Source: Misgurnus anguillicaudatus (taxonomy: Eukaryota; Chordata; Actinopteri; Cypriniformes; Cobitidae). Taken from it: a stretch of 64,000 bases of DNA. The position numbers and the translations under genes were made by a program. Of the stretch, positions 1 through 10,947 are shown piece by piece. Within the stretch, counting starts at the first letter, position 1. Every line of letters begins with the position of its first letter. The stretch spans positions 32,066,501 through 32,130,500 of the forward strand of contig NC_073340.2 in NCBI RefSeq assembly GCF_027580225.2, written 5' to 3'. The notes beneath the pieces were generated by a model, which did no database searches, was not told the DNA's origin, and saw only the letters and a program-made list of their open reading frames with translations.

Positions 1-517
1 ACAAATTCATACCTTTTTTCAATGCGTGCATCTCTATGGATTGGCCACAGGGAGGATCAGGAGAATTCCCGGTGGGCCGGTCTGTTTTTTTTTTTTACAA
101 CAAGGGCCAGTGTTGTCATGACACGGGTTGAAGGTTGATGCTGTCCCTGTGCTGCCAGTACTCACAGCAGCCCCACTCGCATAATTTGCGGGTGAAAAAT
201 GTCCCCACCACTTTATGCCAAAGTTGATTGTGTCCTGAGTCCCGACCACTTGCATTAGGGTTCATTAACATCTGAATGGAAAACGCAGGACGCGCCGCGT
301 CTAAAAGGGCTCGCCTGTGAACAAAAATCTTATTATTTTTTTAAATATAAGTTGGTGTAACAATGAATTATTAATCTATTAATAATCATTTGCCTATTCA
401 TCCTCTATTGCAAGAAACAAAAATGACTATGATGTTTATGTTTTTCAAGTAAAAGATAAACATAAAACAAAATGTTGAAAATCCATATATGATTATATAA
501 TCCATAATGATTATTAA

Positions 518-522
<5 letters not shown>

Positions 523-592
<70 letters not shown>
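523..592. repeat. (TA)n microsatellite
   Basis: About 35 uninterrupted AT dinucleotides, followed by atgtgtgttatt. The tract lies at the outer side of an inverted repeat arm that recurs at 4571-4742. Confidence 0.97.
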
Positions 593-598
<6 letters not shown>

Positions 599-766
599 TA
601 TTATTTTGTTTAATGGTGCTACTTAGCTGTATTTTTTAAGTTATGAAGGTTTAAATCAAAACAAACCAACTGCAGTTGCATTGAAATTAATTGGAATGCA
701 CAACCAAAAAACGAGATTTCTGAACAATTAAAAAAATGGTGGTTATCTCATTTTGCAACGAAACTC
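593..766 (+). repeat. Inverted-repeat arm, left copy
   Basis: The segment from tgtgttattattttg to ttttgcaacga reappears as its reverse complement at 4571-4742, with about 90% identity by eye (shared landmarks: actgcagttg, ggaatgcaca, gttatctc). Both copies have (TA)n on the outer side, so the pair looks like the two ends of one foldback element or two insertions of the same AT-flanked repeat. Confidence 0.8.
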
Positions 767-768
767 TT

Positions 769-779
769 CATGTATATAC

Positions 780-822
<43 letters not shown>

Positions 823-883
823 CATATATACATATATATATACACACATATACACACATATATATATATATACATATATATAG
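769..883. repeat. Degenerate (TA)n/(TACA)n microsatellite
   Basis: Alternating TA with interspersed CA (tatacatatatatacata... cacacatatacacacata). The tyrosine/isoleucine-rich open frames here, on both strands, are produced by the repeat. Confidence 0.95.
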
Positions 884-1392
884 TCGGGAGTGATGATGTT
901 ATGCGCGCCAAGGTCGAAGTGCTGTAAACGAATTGCTCTTCCTCCATACAATATAGTTTTCATTTTTATCCGCTAAAACATCGCCACATTTTATTTTGTG
1001 CCACCATACTTACTCATGTAACTACTCATGTAACAGTCTTTAAATAGGGAAAACATGGAAGTGTTTGGTGGCATCTAAATTGTGACCCGTCACGGAAACC
1101 AGGGACACAAGTCGGCAGCACAAGTTTCGAGAAAATGAGAAACAAAGGTTTTTTTTTCGAAATTTTTGATTTTCGTTTTATTGCAGAATCTGTTAGTTGA
1201 GATCACGAAGAAGCCTCTCCATGTTTGAGATAGCAGTTTATGTATATTTAAAAGCGTACATTTTGCGGTTAAAATAGGCTTGTTTTCCGGAGATTCTAGC
1301 GTGCAGCGGGGGGCGTCATTGTCTGTGTGTATATTTACATACTGTATAAGCTTGTGTTTTCGCCTCCGCCCCCAAAGGGAACAGCGTGACTA

Positions 1393-1880
1393 CTGAATAA
1401 GGATAGTTCGCCCAAAACTGAAAATAATGTCATTAATGACTTACCATTATGTCGTTCTAAACTCGGAAGACCTCCGTTCATCTTCGGAACACAGTTTAAG
1501 ATGTTTTAACATTAGATTTAGTCCGAGAGCGTTCTGTCTCCTCCATTGAAAATCTATGTACGGTTTCCATGTCCAGAAAGGTAATAAAAACATTATCAAA
1601 GTAGTCCATGTGACATCAGTGGGTCAGATAAATTGTGTTGATGCATCGAAAATACAGTTTGGTCCAAAATAGCAAGAATTACGACTTTATTCAGCATTGT
1701 CTTCTCTTCCGGCTAGAGCGTGAAGTCACGTGACTGTAGTGACGTGGCTGCTCTGTCCCTTAGACATGTTTGCTGAGTTTTATTTATTTTTTAAACTTAT
1801 AGCATGCGTCTCCCCAGACTGTAAATGAAGCTCGGGCGCACAAAAGAAAAGAAATATAAAAGAAGCTGGGGCGGAACAAA
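1393..1880 (+). mobile_element. Half of a foldback element related to 9567-10438
   Basis: The sequence from ggatagttcgcccaaaactg through cctccgttcatcttcgg, gtccatgtgacatcagtggg and cagactgtaaatgaagc matches the left arm of the complete element at 9567-10438. The right arm is missing; after the central segment the sequence runs into a different hairpin. Confidence 0.7.
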
Positions 1881-2070
1881 TAACAGTCAACCGCATATAC
1901 GTCAGCCGCGTCACTGACTTTATGGGGCGCCGCAGTCGGATTACGTCAAAGTACCGCGAGAGCTCTTTAAGAAATCTTACGGAGTAGTTTAATTTCGACT
2001 CGCTCTCGCGGTACTCTGACGTCATCCGACTGCGGCGCCCCATAAAGTCAGTGATGCGGCTGACTGTTAT
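1880..2070. repeat. Long imperfect hairpin
   Basis: The left arm (ataacagtca...cactgactttatggggc gccgcagtcgga ... accgcgagagc) is the reverse complement of the right arm ending gcggctgactgttat at 2070. The arms are about 75 bases with one 14-base duplication in the left arm, and the loop is about 35 bases near 1965-1995. GC-rich compared with its surroundings. Confidence 0.85.
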
Positions 2071-3049
2071 TTGTCCAAACACACAGAAGTTACACAGAGA
2101 TCGTTGTATTCTTTATATAATTGGCTACATGTTTTGTCTATCAATATTTTCCATGAAGTCATTGGCTGATGGAGGAACGAGCGAGCGATTGGTAACATCT
2201 CTTAAGGACTTCACGTTTACGACGGTGCTGTTTTTGATTATCTATTTTTAAATACAAACTTTGAAGGCGGGTTCATGTGTTTAACGGAACGTAAATACCG
2301 GAGTGTAATCTGATATACCCTTACATGTTACGATGTAAATAGTCCTCAGATTGTATATTATATTGTATTACCAGAAGTTCATGCGAAATAGACTATATAT
2401 CTATATTTCACGGATTATACGCATTTGTGGACAAAAATCATTGGATGATCTACACATCTGAAACAGACTGGATTCGACTTGTGATCCCCGCAAAGGTAAC
2501 GTTAAAAGTCCTATTTATTTTTGCATTTTGTCATTCGGACTTCTGTAATAAAATACTACATATGATGGTAGAACCTCTGTATCTCAAAACGGCTTTACAG
2601 GGGGTATGGCTTAGCTAAATGAGATGTAAATGAGCCCTATTGTCTCTCCAGCCAGGGAAAAGGGAAAGTGTTAACTTTTTTCTTTCTCAAATTTCTCAGC
2701 ATTCTCTTTCTTGAATGTGTTACATTCAAATGGCCACAACTTCTCCAAATCTTATCAGATTTCCATGTGTTACACATTGTTGGAAAGCTTAGAATCTGCA
2801 CTTTCAGAATCTATGAATAACTCAAAATGCCCCAGATCCGACTTGTGTCCCTACTTTCCGTGACTGGTCACAATTCATCCCTGTTTGGATCCTAAGGAAT
2901 GAATGGGGCTAGGCTAAATGCTAACACATTCACGACGCGCTGTACACAGATTAAGTGTAAGCATTGAAAAAAGATAGGTATGTATTAATTTGTCTGAGTT
3001 GAGGTAAGAAGATAGTAAAATACTGAAAAATTTTGTTGTTTTCCTTTAA

Positions 3050-4547
3050 AAAAAAATCAAATAATACCATAGAAGAGCCATTTTGATTTCCACCATACAG
3101 ACACACATTATTCTTCTATGACATCATGCAGCACCTTTATTTTTAAAACTGCTTAAGTGCTTAAATCATCAAGGTGGTTGTATCCACAGGAAGCTAGATA
3201 CATTAGACTGTATATGTACTCTTAAGTTCAAGAAACACTGTTATTCACTTACCTTTTAGACAGCACATATAGATGCACTTTTTGGGCCTTTGGGAGTCTC
3301 TGTCGTCACTTCAGGCACGAATGCTCTCTTAAGACATGATTTACTGGGACAAGGTGATACTTACTGCTGAGGGCGAAAACAGAACAAAACAGGTTAGCCC
3401 GTAATGTGCAAGATTTTTGTGAAAACGTTCAGGCCATCAAGAAAATGCTCTCAGCATAAACTCATAGTGACAGAAGTCAAGACCCACCAGCACCATGCAG
3501 TCGCTGTCGCAAACAAACCCTTGTCAACATGTCATTTCTCTGTGCTTAAACACACCCAGTAGTTTTATTTAACATGAACATTTACATTATTTATTGGTTT
3601 TAAATCTGGTTTTCTGGTTTGGGGGTTTGCTGCAAGGCAAAGACTCTTGTGAAAACTATTTTCTTTGACGATGCTTTTTGGGTAGAAAGAGAGGTGGAAA
3701 GATTTAGTGCGCTGGGCCACTAAAGCCTCATTTTTATGCATCATGAGCAGGTTCCTGACACAAAGGCATTTCTGAAAGTATGCAAAAAAATTAGACTGTC
3801 TTAGTATCATACATCACTTCTTCCCAGATGAGGCAATCCAAAAATGAAATGTGTGAAGTCTAAGCTGAAATGGAGGATGTCAGGGGAAATGAATATTAAA
3901 CAAAGGAAATCCATCAATAGAAAATAGTCCTGATTAAAGACGCACATGTAATATGTTTGTGCCTATTATATATTGCATGCATGTCTAATTTGCATAATGC
4001 AATCACATTATATCAAATCAGAAGATATTTGATGTTTAAAATGCTCAGCAAGTCAGTATTTTAATTTTAAGGTTGTTATTAAATATCAGTCCACCAATTG
4101 AGAAAGTTGTTAGGTGTGTTCAAGTTCATGCGACTGTGCAGACCGATCGGTGAGGTTTGTCGCTTGCAGTCGAGGGAGGACCTGAAGACAGATCCGTCAA
4201 GTCGTACACACCTGCTTCTTACTTTATATCCGAAAATATCCGGAAACATAAGACTAGTTTTATTAAAAACAAGTTTCGTAATAAAACAACCTAGCTTTAT
4301 GGGTTAACATTACATTAAACTGTCATTTAAATATGATTAAGTGTTAATACTATGTCAAATATTTTTAAATACCATAACAAAGTGCAACAGAAACGTCAAA
4401 ATATTATACTTAATTTTATGTATTACATTTCTTAAATTTATGACAATAAATTGAATTAAATATGTTTTTTAGGGATATTGACCCAACGCTGCATGACTTA
4501 ACACATTATTGTACTGTTTTCATTTAATTTTAGGTGAATTGGTCATA
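3050..4547. other. Intron sequence without recognised features other than the direct repeat
   Basis: A+T-rich single-copy-looking sequence apart from the 3807-3990 repeat. Short open frames on both strands have no recognisable domain. Confidence 0.5.
3807..3990 (+). repeat. Direct repeat, copy 1 (partner at 5569)
   Basis: The segment beginning atcatacatcac and running through cccagatgaggcaatc, gaggatgtcagg, gaaatccatcaat, tagtcctgattaaagacgca and cctattatatat recurs in the same orientation about 1.76 kb downstream. Flanks on either side do not match. Confidence 0.8.
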
Positions 4548-4571
4548 TTATATATATATATATATATATAT
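4548..4571. repeat. (TA)n microsatellite, inner side of right arm
   Basis: Short TA run directly before the inverted copy that starts ttcgttgcaaaacg. Confidence 0.9.
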
Positions 4572-4742
4572 TCGTTGCAAAACGAGATAACCACCGTTTT
4601 TTAAATTGTTCAGAAATCTCGTTTTTGGGTTGTGCATTCCAATTAATTTCAATTCAACTGCAGTTGGTTTGTTTTGATTTAAACCTTCATAAGTTAAAAC
4701 AATACAGCTAAGTAGCACCAAAAAAGTAAATAATAACATAAT
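4571..4742 (-). repeat. Inverted-repeat arm, right copy
   Basis: Reverse-complement copy of 593-766, again bounded by TA runs on both sides. Distance between arms is about 3.8 kb. Confidence 0.8.
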
Positions 4743-4746
4743 AATA

Positions 4747-4749
<3 letters not shown>

Positions 4750-4827
<78 letters not shown>
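4750..4827. repeat. (TA)n microsatellite
   Basis: About 39 TA units on the outer side of the right inverted arm, mirroring the tract at 523-592. Confidence 0.97.
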
Positions 4828-4828
<1 letters not shown>

Positions 4829-5568
4829 GTTAATTATTAGTATTATTAGATAATTTCTTTTATTTCTTAAACACATGCAGGAAACTTAAAAAACCATGAA
4901 GAAAATGCATGACGCTGTTATTAAACTAGTATTAACACTTGATGATAATTTAATGACAAATTATATTTGTACCACTGTAGTTGAGGTCAAGAAAAATATT
5001 CATAATGCCGTTATAAAACTTTATGACAGAGTATTAACACTTAATGACATTTAAATGACAAATTCAATTTGTATCACTGGTAAAAAGTGGTCAGTTATGT
5101 TGTCTTGGTAATGGCAAGTTGTCATAACAAGTTATGATGTATTGGTTAATGTCGGGTTGTCGTGGCAGGGACATCTCGAGCAATGTCATCTTTGCATTAA
5201 AAATGATATAATATATAATATTCATAATTAAATGTATTACACTTAAAGACAGTTGTCATAAACATGCAGAACATCTCCTTAATGCTTAATGATTATGAAG
5301 GTGTCATGTCAGTCTTATGAACACCTCTTCAAGTAAAGTGTAACCAGTGATTCCTACATCCACCAAAAATGAAAAAAAATGTTAAAAAAATGGCAAAGAA
5401 ATGTCAAGATAGTTGAGAAAAGGTCTGGTAGCATTTATTTCCAAATGCCAATTGGTTTGATATTTTGTTATCAAATGAATTTCGTACATTTGTAAATGCT
5501 ATATAAGTGTCCAGAAGATTTTTGGGGATCACTGCACATAAAGTCCAAGAGGAAAAACAAGGTATTTA

Positions 5569-5765
5569 AATCATACATCACATCTTTCCCAGATGAGGCA
5601 ATCGAAGTATAAAGTGCGTGAAGTGTAATCCGAAATGCAGGATGTCAGGTTGTATAAAAATTATAAATATAAAAAATGTGAAATCCATCAATGGAAAACA
5701 GTCCTGATTAAAGACGCAGTATGTAATATGTTTTTGCCTATTATATATCGAATGCATGTCTGATC
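5569..5765 (+). repeat. Direct repeat, copy 2 (partner at 3807)
   Basis: Same orientation as copy 1, with small indels (an extra ~15 A/T-rich bases near 5655-5680). The copy ends near gaatgcatgtctgat. What follows up to the exon (5766-6066) is not repeated in the window. Confidence 0.8.
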
Positions 5766-6066
5766 TATAACATCATGAAGCCAGCTGTGACGTAGCAGTG
5801 CACATGCTCATGGGAGCAGGAGCCAACCTGTAGGTCAAAACCCATCCTGATCCTATTACCAAACCCAAGCAGTCACCATCCCAAAACCTAATATGCATAA
5901 TTTAGGTACAAATATACGAACATAAGCTCTATATGTACAAAGTTGTACTTAGTGACAGATTTTGTGTATTTTCTTCTGACAGTTAATTAAAACTCAAACA
6001 CCCAAAGACGTTTAGGACAGATGAGAGTCTTTAAATTCATTCCTATCATTTTTTTGTTCTGTCCAG

Positions 6067-6318
6067 ATAACACAGCCGGAGTTGTGAGCCTCCGCAGTGG
6101 CTTCAAGCGCCGCTCTCAGGAGATCTATCACCTTACAGTGGTAATTGAAGATGGAGGTCTGCAGACATTGAGCAGCACCAGCACCCTCACCATCCGTGTA
6201 TGCGGCTGCGACGCCGACGGGTCTTTATTAACCTGCAACGCTGAAGCTGTTTTCCTGCCCGTGGGTCTCAGTACAGGAGCCTTGATCGCTATTCTGGTGT
6301 GCATCATCATACTGCTGG
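6067..6318 (+). CDS. cdh12/cdh18: Type II cadherin, penultimate exon: end of EC5 plus transmembrane helix
   Basis: Classical type II cadherins are calcium-dependent homophilic adhesion proteins of the plasma membrane. This exon encodes about 84 residues in frame from [16 protein letters not shown]: the last strands of the membrane-proximal EC5 domain, the three cysteines of VCGC...TC (exon residues about 46, 48 and 57) typical of type II EC5, then the start of the membrane helix ([20 protein letters not shown], about residues 65-84). It begins after the acceptor ...tgtccag with two bases of an Asp codon and ends at 6318 with one base of a codon, before the donor gtaagc. Joining that base to the exon at 15031 gives Ala and the continuous helix ...CIIILL-AIVVLYV, which confirms both junctions. 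Earlier exons are outside the window. Family assignment is firm. The choice between cadherin-12 and cadherin-18 rests on remembered tail motifs and is not settled. Confidence 0.93.
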
Positions 6319-7388
6319 GTAAGCAAGCGTGCATCAGTCAGAGAGACTGAAAACACTGCTGAAGGAGACTCCTAATCCTAGTTCACTATTTGCCTTAGAA
6401 CTATCGATTGTTAAAATGACAAGGGACAATGTGTACATAAAATCTTTTGTGTTATTAGCCTGTTGGCTAATCACTAATTTCTAATGCTGTAAGCATGCTT
6501 ACTTTTCTTTAAAACACCAATATAGTCCTATAACTAAGTACATATCTCCAATTCATACAAATTACAAAAAATGGAATGCATGAATATGTTAAAAACTTAT
6601 CTCTGGGAAGTTTTTCAAGCACATTGACTGGAAACAACAGAAGCAGGATTAATTTCTAACTAAATAAAATATGGGTTTTACCTTTAACAATACAGTTCTT
6701 GCACATTGAACTATCATGTAAATAGCATGTTATCAAGTCAATCACACGTTATTAAGTTAATGTTCATGTCTTCAAAAAACATAACGGAGAAAATACATGG
6801 GGCGAACTTTATACAAACTGGAGATGTATACTTAGTTGTTGTCATAAAATAATGTATTGTTGCACTGTATTGGTGTTTTAAAGAAAAGTAAATGTGCTTA
6901 CAACATGAGAAATTAGCAATTAGCCAATATCTAAAACAGATATTATGTACACAATAAGCTATTCTCATCTCAAATTTGGTCAATGACGTGACGTTAATTA
7001 TTTTGTGTTAATTATTTAATTTAATGTAAGGGGTTAAATTTAAAAAAATAAATTTGAGGACCAAGTATAAAATTTCTGGGTTTATTTCATTTTGACAGAA
7101 TATTTGGGGGATAATTGCAAAAATGTGGTGTAACCAGTCTGTGTCAATTGTTATAACTGATATTTTTTAATGAAAATATAAATATATTTATAAAAAAATG
7201 TGGAATAAAATATAATCATTTAGTGTAATATGATTTTTTTAACATACATTTTTACATTATTTGTCAAAGATTATTTAGAAAATAGAGCTGTTTTCAGCAT
7301 ATGTCAGGACAACTATTACAAAAACACATTAAAATGTACATTTAGAAATAACTAATAAAATGATATTTTAAAATGTTTTTTTTTTTAT
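6319..7388. other. Intron sequence without recognised features
   Basis: Very A+T-rich, with many short poly(A)/poly(T) runs. Nothing beyond short unsupported frames was seen. Confidence 0.5.
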
Positions 7389-7396
7389 GATTACGC

Positions 7397-7933
7397 TACC
7401 TAGTCTCATGTAGATGCGTATAAATAGCACGAAGTGTAAAAATCATGCAATACATACGCCAAATTCCACTTTGGCGTGCATATGATACGCCAGTCCTTCC
7501 CATTCACTCAAACGGTGCATCTTTTTTGTTGTTTTATTTATTGGTTTCTTAATTTTTTCTGTTTTTTAAACAATTTTCGCTTGGGTTTAGGGTTAGATTT
7601 TAGATTAGCTTAATGAGGTTATTTAATTTATAAGTTTCTCCATGTTTTTGTCCATATTTAAGCCATGGTCGCTTGGAGTTGGGGTTACAGTTGGGGTTTG
7701 AGTTAGGATGTCATTTTATATAACAAAAAGTTGTTCTAACCCTAAACCCAAGTGAAAATCGTAAAAAAGCAAAAAAAAAAATTAAAAACCAATAAATAAA
7801 ACGACAAAAAAATATGCACCGTTTAAGTCAATGGGAAGGACTGGCATATCATATGCACGCCAAAGTGGAGTTTGGCGTATGTATTGCGTGATTTTTACAC
7901 TTCGTGCTATTTATACTCCGTGAGACTGGGTTG
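7397..7933. mobile_element. Foldback element with GATTACGC target duplication
   Basis: GATTACGC stands at 7389-7396 and again at 7934-7941. Between them lies a near-palindrome: taCCTAGTCTCATGTAG...ATAAATAGCACGAAGTG on the left mirrors ...CACTTCGTGCTATTTATAC and GTGAGACTGGGttg on the right. The arms extend about 230 bases inward (tacgccaaattccac / gtggagtttggcgta; gggtttagggttagat / taaccctaaaccc). Same terminal type as 55585-56094. Non-autonomous. Confidence 0.85.
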
Positions 7934-8447
7934 GATTACGCTTATATACCATAAAAGGGGGGATAAAGTATTTAATTTTTCTAATTTTTTGGTGCAATTG
8001 GCAGTTACACCATTTGACATTTTCAGGTCCATTCAGTCATAACCTTTATAAAAATTGTGCAAATGTAATTTTTTATTGCATAAAATTAACATAAAGACAC
8101 TATGTGCATTGAAATAAACCTGATGCATGCTTTTAAAACAAGTTTTTTCATATATATTTTTACATTTCTTATCTTGCCAAGCCGTTTTTGGCACTGACCC
8201 GCGTCCCTTCTAATTTTAACAATCCAAGGTTCTTTGTCTTGTGGAAATTTGTAAAATTATGTTTCTAGATGGCTGAATGACCAGCATCCCGGTACAAAAC
8301 AATAGGTTTAAGGCGCACGATCTGGACAACAATCGCTCACAGCCTCGATTTGAAATCAACATGGCGGCAGGCTGAATTAGGCGTATGGAGTGACGATATT
8401 GCAAAGCAAAGTGTCTGTCATATGTGACCCAGTCTGTGAAATCGGGG

Positions 8448-8590
8448 CTATGATAGTCTCATAATTTAATGATGAGATTGAATTGATTTCAGTCATTGAT
8501 TTCACACATCTTTGCTATGACCTTACTCAGTCAATATTAAAGACATCAAGGTTATATTTTTACATTATATAAGATGATTTTGAAATGTGA
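8448..8590 (+). repeat. Old interspersed repeat, copy 1
   Basis: Shares order and wording with 10948-11285: gctatgatagtctcataat / ctgtcataatc, catgaccttactcattcaatattaaa, and aggttatatttt...acattatataga. The second copy is split by another element. Confidence 0.6.
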
Positions 8591-8595
8591 AGATT

Positions 8596-8640
8596 GAATT
8601 CACTATAAGTCGCTTTGGATAAAAGTGTCTGCCATGTTGA
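8596..8640 (-). repeat. Fragment of a widespread short fish repeat
   Basis: The reverse complement reads ggcagacacttttatccaaagcgacttatagtg, the recognisable core also seen at 18490, 23870 and 48811 in this window. Confidence 0.7.
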
Positions 8641-9530
8641 ATTTCAGGCATTTGTGGCGGCAGGTTCTGCTTTACGCATTACTCGATTAGTGATACATGG
8701 ATTAATCTGAAGCTCTCTGGGACGGTTTAATTAAAACGCACGTGTAAATTAAACATCTTTTTATTGGCCGATCTAGACTAGTAGGAGGATTGTTTGTTAA
8801 AGCAAATGAGCATGGCTTCAAACGAGTGATGTCTTTACCCAACACCGCAGTAAAAGCCTTACATCTCGAGTTGATTTAACCCCTCCAAAGTCTTAACGAA
8901 TCTCCGAAGGTATGAATCCGGTTCATTTGCATATAGGATGTGTGAGGAGTGTCTGTAGTGGGGGGTAAGGATTGAGGTAGAGACTTTTATGGCCCCGTTT
9001 CCATGGTAATATGTGTGGGCTGGATGGTCATTAAGTAAGAGCATGCTCAACAAAATGAGGTTAGACGTCCCTGAATGAACCTGAGATGCGGATCTCAGCC
9101 TGCAGTGGACTGCAGGTTTCTGCTTTCTGAAAATCACGTATGCCCTCCACATTGACACTTATCACGCTGAAGCCCTCATTTGATCCCAGCGTGGTCCACC
9201 CACCCGTACTTCAGTTTATTTATTCATGTGTAAATCAATCTGTATTTTTCGATTGGCTGGTAATTAGGCCCACACTGAATCTGTGCACGTTATTCCTTTT
9301 TGCTTATAGCTAGTTTTTAGGAAAACCTGAAGAACTCATTGCAGTGACGTGATATGAATTAAAACATGCTAGCTTGCATGTTGGCAAACTAACCTGCCTA
9401 ACATATAGGTCTGTAGCCTGAAGTACATATGAGCAATTCCAGGATTATTTGCACTAAAAACTTTGAATTAAAAGGCACAAACCAGAAGCAGTAATGAAGA
9501 AGGGACAGCTCTTCAATTAATATTTAAAGG
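8641..9530. other. Intron sequence without recognised features
   Basis: Mixed-composition sequence that looks single-copy within the window. No splice-bounded frame with cadherin or other known similarity was found. Confidence 0.5.
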
Positions 9531-10660
9531 GACATATCATGAAAATACACTTTTTTCCATGTTTAAAGGGATAGTTCACCTCAAAATAGAAAATAATGTC
9601 ATTAATGACTCACTCTCATGTCGTTCCAAAATCGTGAGACCTCCGTTCATATTCGGAACACAGTTTAAGATGTTTTATATTTAGTCCGAGAGCTTGTTGA
9701 CCCTTCATTGAAAATCAATGTACAGTATACCATCCATGTCCAGAAAGGTAATTTAAACATCATCAAAGTAGTCCATGTGACATCAGTGGGTCAGTTAGAA
9801 TGTGTTAAAGCAACGGAAATTATGGTCCAAAAATAACAAAAATTACAACTTTATTCAGCATTGTCTTCTCTTCCGTGTCTGTTGTGAAGCACATGCGCGA
9901 GACTAAAGTCATGTGACCGCAGTGACGCAGATGACGTGTTATCCTCAGGCATGTTTGGTAAGTAGTTTTTTCTTCAAACTTACAGCGTGCGTCTCCCTCA
10001 GACTGTAAATGAAGCCCGGGCCGCACAAAAAAAAACAGCTGGGGCACACCAGATAACACGTCAGTCGCGTCGTACATCATCTGCTTCACTGCAGTCACGT
10101 GACTTTAGTCTAGCGCATGCGCTTCACAACAGACGTGAAAAGAAGACAATGCTGAATAAAGTCGTAATTTTTGTTATTTTTGGACCAAAATGTATTTTCG
10201 ATGCTTCAACACATTTTAACTGATCCACTGATGTCACATGGACTACTTTGATTATGTTTTTATTACCTTTCTGGACATGGACAGTATTCCGTACATAGAT
10301 GTTCAATGAAGGGACAACATGCTCTCGGACTAAATATAAAACATCTTAAACTGAAGATGAATTGAGGTCTCACGAGTTTTGAACGAGGTGAGTCGTTAAT
10401 GATATTATTTTCATTTTTGGGTGAACTTTTTTCATTTTTTAAGCACTATGATTGGTTCCCCAGTGCTTTAATCAACCTAGAAAATGTGAAACGATCAACC
10501 CAGTAACTTAGTTTTGGTAAACCATTCTCCACAAGCATGTGAAAAAATAGGTTGTTAACATTTGACTCCCCTTTTGATGTCAAAAGGGGATCTTATTATA
10601 ATAATACCGCCCTTAATCTGCACTATCCAACCACGGCACTGCCATTTGGTGCAGGGAGAG
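9531..10660 (+). mobile_element. Interspersed repeat (ggacatatcatgaaaat family), split by 9567-10438
   Basis: The left end (aaagggacatatcatgaaaatacac...ccatgtt, 9531-9562) continues after the inserted element at 10441 (aagcactatgattgg ttccccagtgctttaatcaacc) through gtcaaaaggggatctta to about 10660. Other copies lie at 17815, 31550 and, inverted, 54416. Confidence 0.8.
9567..10438. mobile_element. Foldback element inserted at TTAA
   Basis: TTAA at 9563-9566 and 10439-10442 flanks an element whose ends are inverted (AGGGATAGTTCACC... / ...GGGTGAACTTTTTTC). Internal arms pair over hundreds of bases: tcattaatgactcac with gtgagtcgttaatga, tccatgtgacatcagtggg with its complement near 10230, and the ~80-base GC-rich core (gcacatgcgcgagactaaag / ctttagtctagcgcatgcgc). 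The host repeat reads through when the element and one TTAA are removed. Confidence 0.85.
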
Positions 10661-10947
10661 AGAGTGAGAGAAAAAAATTTACTGCACATTTGAGTTTTAA
10701 TTTAAATGTTTATTTTAAGTTTTGTATGTGCATTTATGAGGAAAAACAACGTTATGCATGTGACATTTTTCCGATAAGAACGTATCAATTTTAAATTAGC
10801 ATTTACTTAATTATGAAAATAATTTTGCTTTAAAAGTTTAAGCAAGACTTTGCATTTAAACCACCAAATATCAACATCTAAGATATCGGTATGGTTAAAA
10901 AGCTCATGATAAGGTTGACAATTGTTCATATATTTGGGACTGTCATA

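Larger units (their letters stand above)
1082..2871. mobile_element. Inserted DNA element with inverted ends, AATT target duplication
   Basis: Ends are inverted: GTGACCCGTCACGGAAACC at the left and the complement of GTGACCAGTCACGGAAAGT at the right, continuing with AGGGACACAAGTCGG in both. The interrupted host repeat reads ...ctAAATT on the left and AATTcatccctg on the right, so AATT is duplicated. Internal sequence includes a second foldback fragment (1393-1880) and a strong hairpin (1880-2070). No transposase frame was recognised. Confidence 0.75.
885..3050. mobile_element. Arm of a foldback DNA element (family seen at 22.3 kb and 39.1 kb), interrupted by 1082-2871
   Basis: The outer parts (885-1081 and 2872-3050) match, as an inverted copy, the element at about 22230-23335. 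Landmarks shared are tacttactcatgtaact, tttaaatagggaaaacatgg, tgtttggatcctaa, atgaatggggctagg and gttgaggtaagaa. The arm is split exactly at an AATT by another element. No coding capacity was seen; it is a non-autonomous element. Confidence 0.75.
1..6066 (+). other. Intron upstream of the cadherin penultimate exon (3' part)
   Basis: This stretch ends in a 3' splice acceptor (tttttgttctgtccag, last base 6066) directly before the EC5/transmembrane exon, so it is intron of the cadherin gene. No other cadherin exon was recognised in it on either strand. It holds an A+T-rich lead-in, (TA)n tracts, a nested set of inverted-repeat DNA elements between about 885 and 3050, and a ~190-bp direct repeat (3807 and 5569). 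The first ~35 bases resemble the outer end of the foldback family seen complete near 22.3 kb. Confidence 0.8.

Noticed and set aside
736..963. Tyr/Ile-rich frames on both strands
   Set aside because: Produced by TA/CA microsatellite.
4694..4876. Tyr/Ile-rich minus-strand frame
   Set aside because: Produced by (TA)n.
9820..10306. Mirror-image frames on both strands
   Set aside because: They share peptides because the two arms of the foldback element are complementary; not genes.
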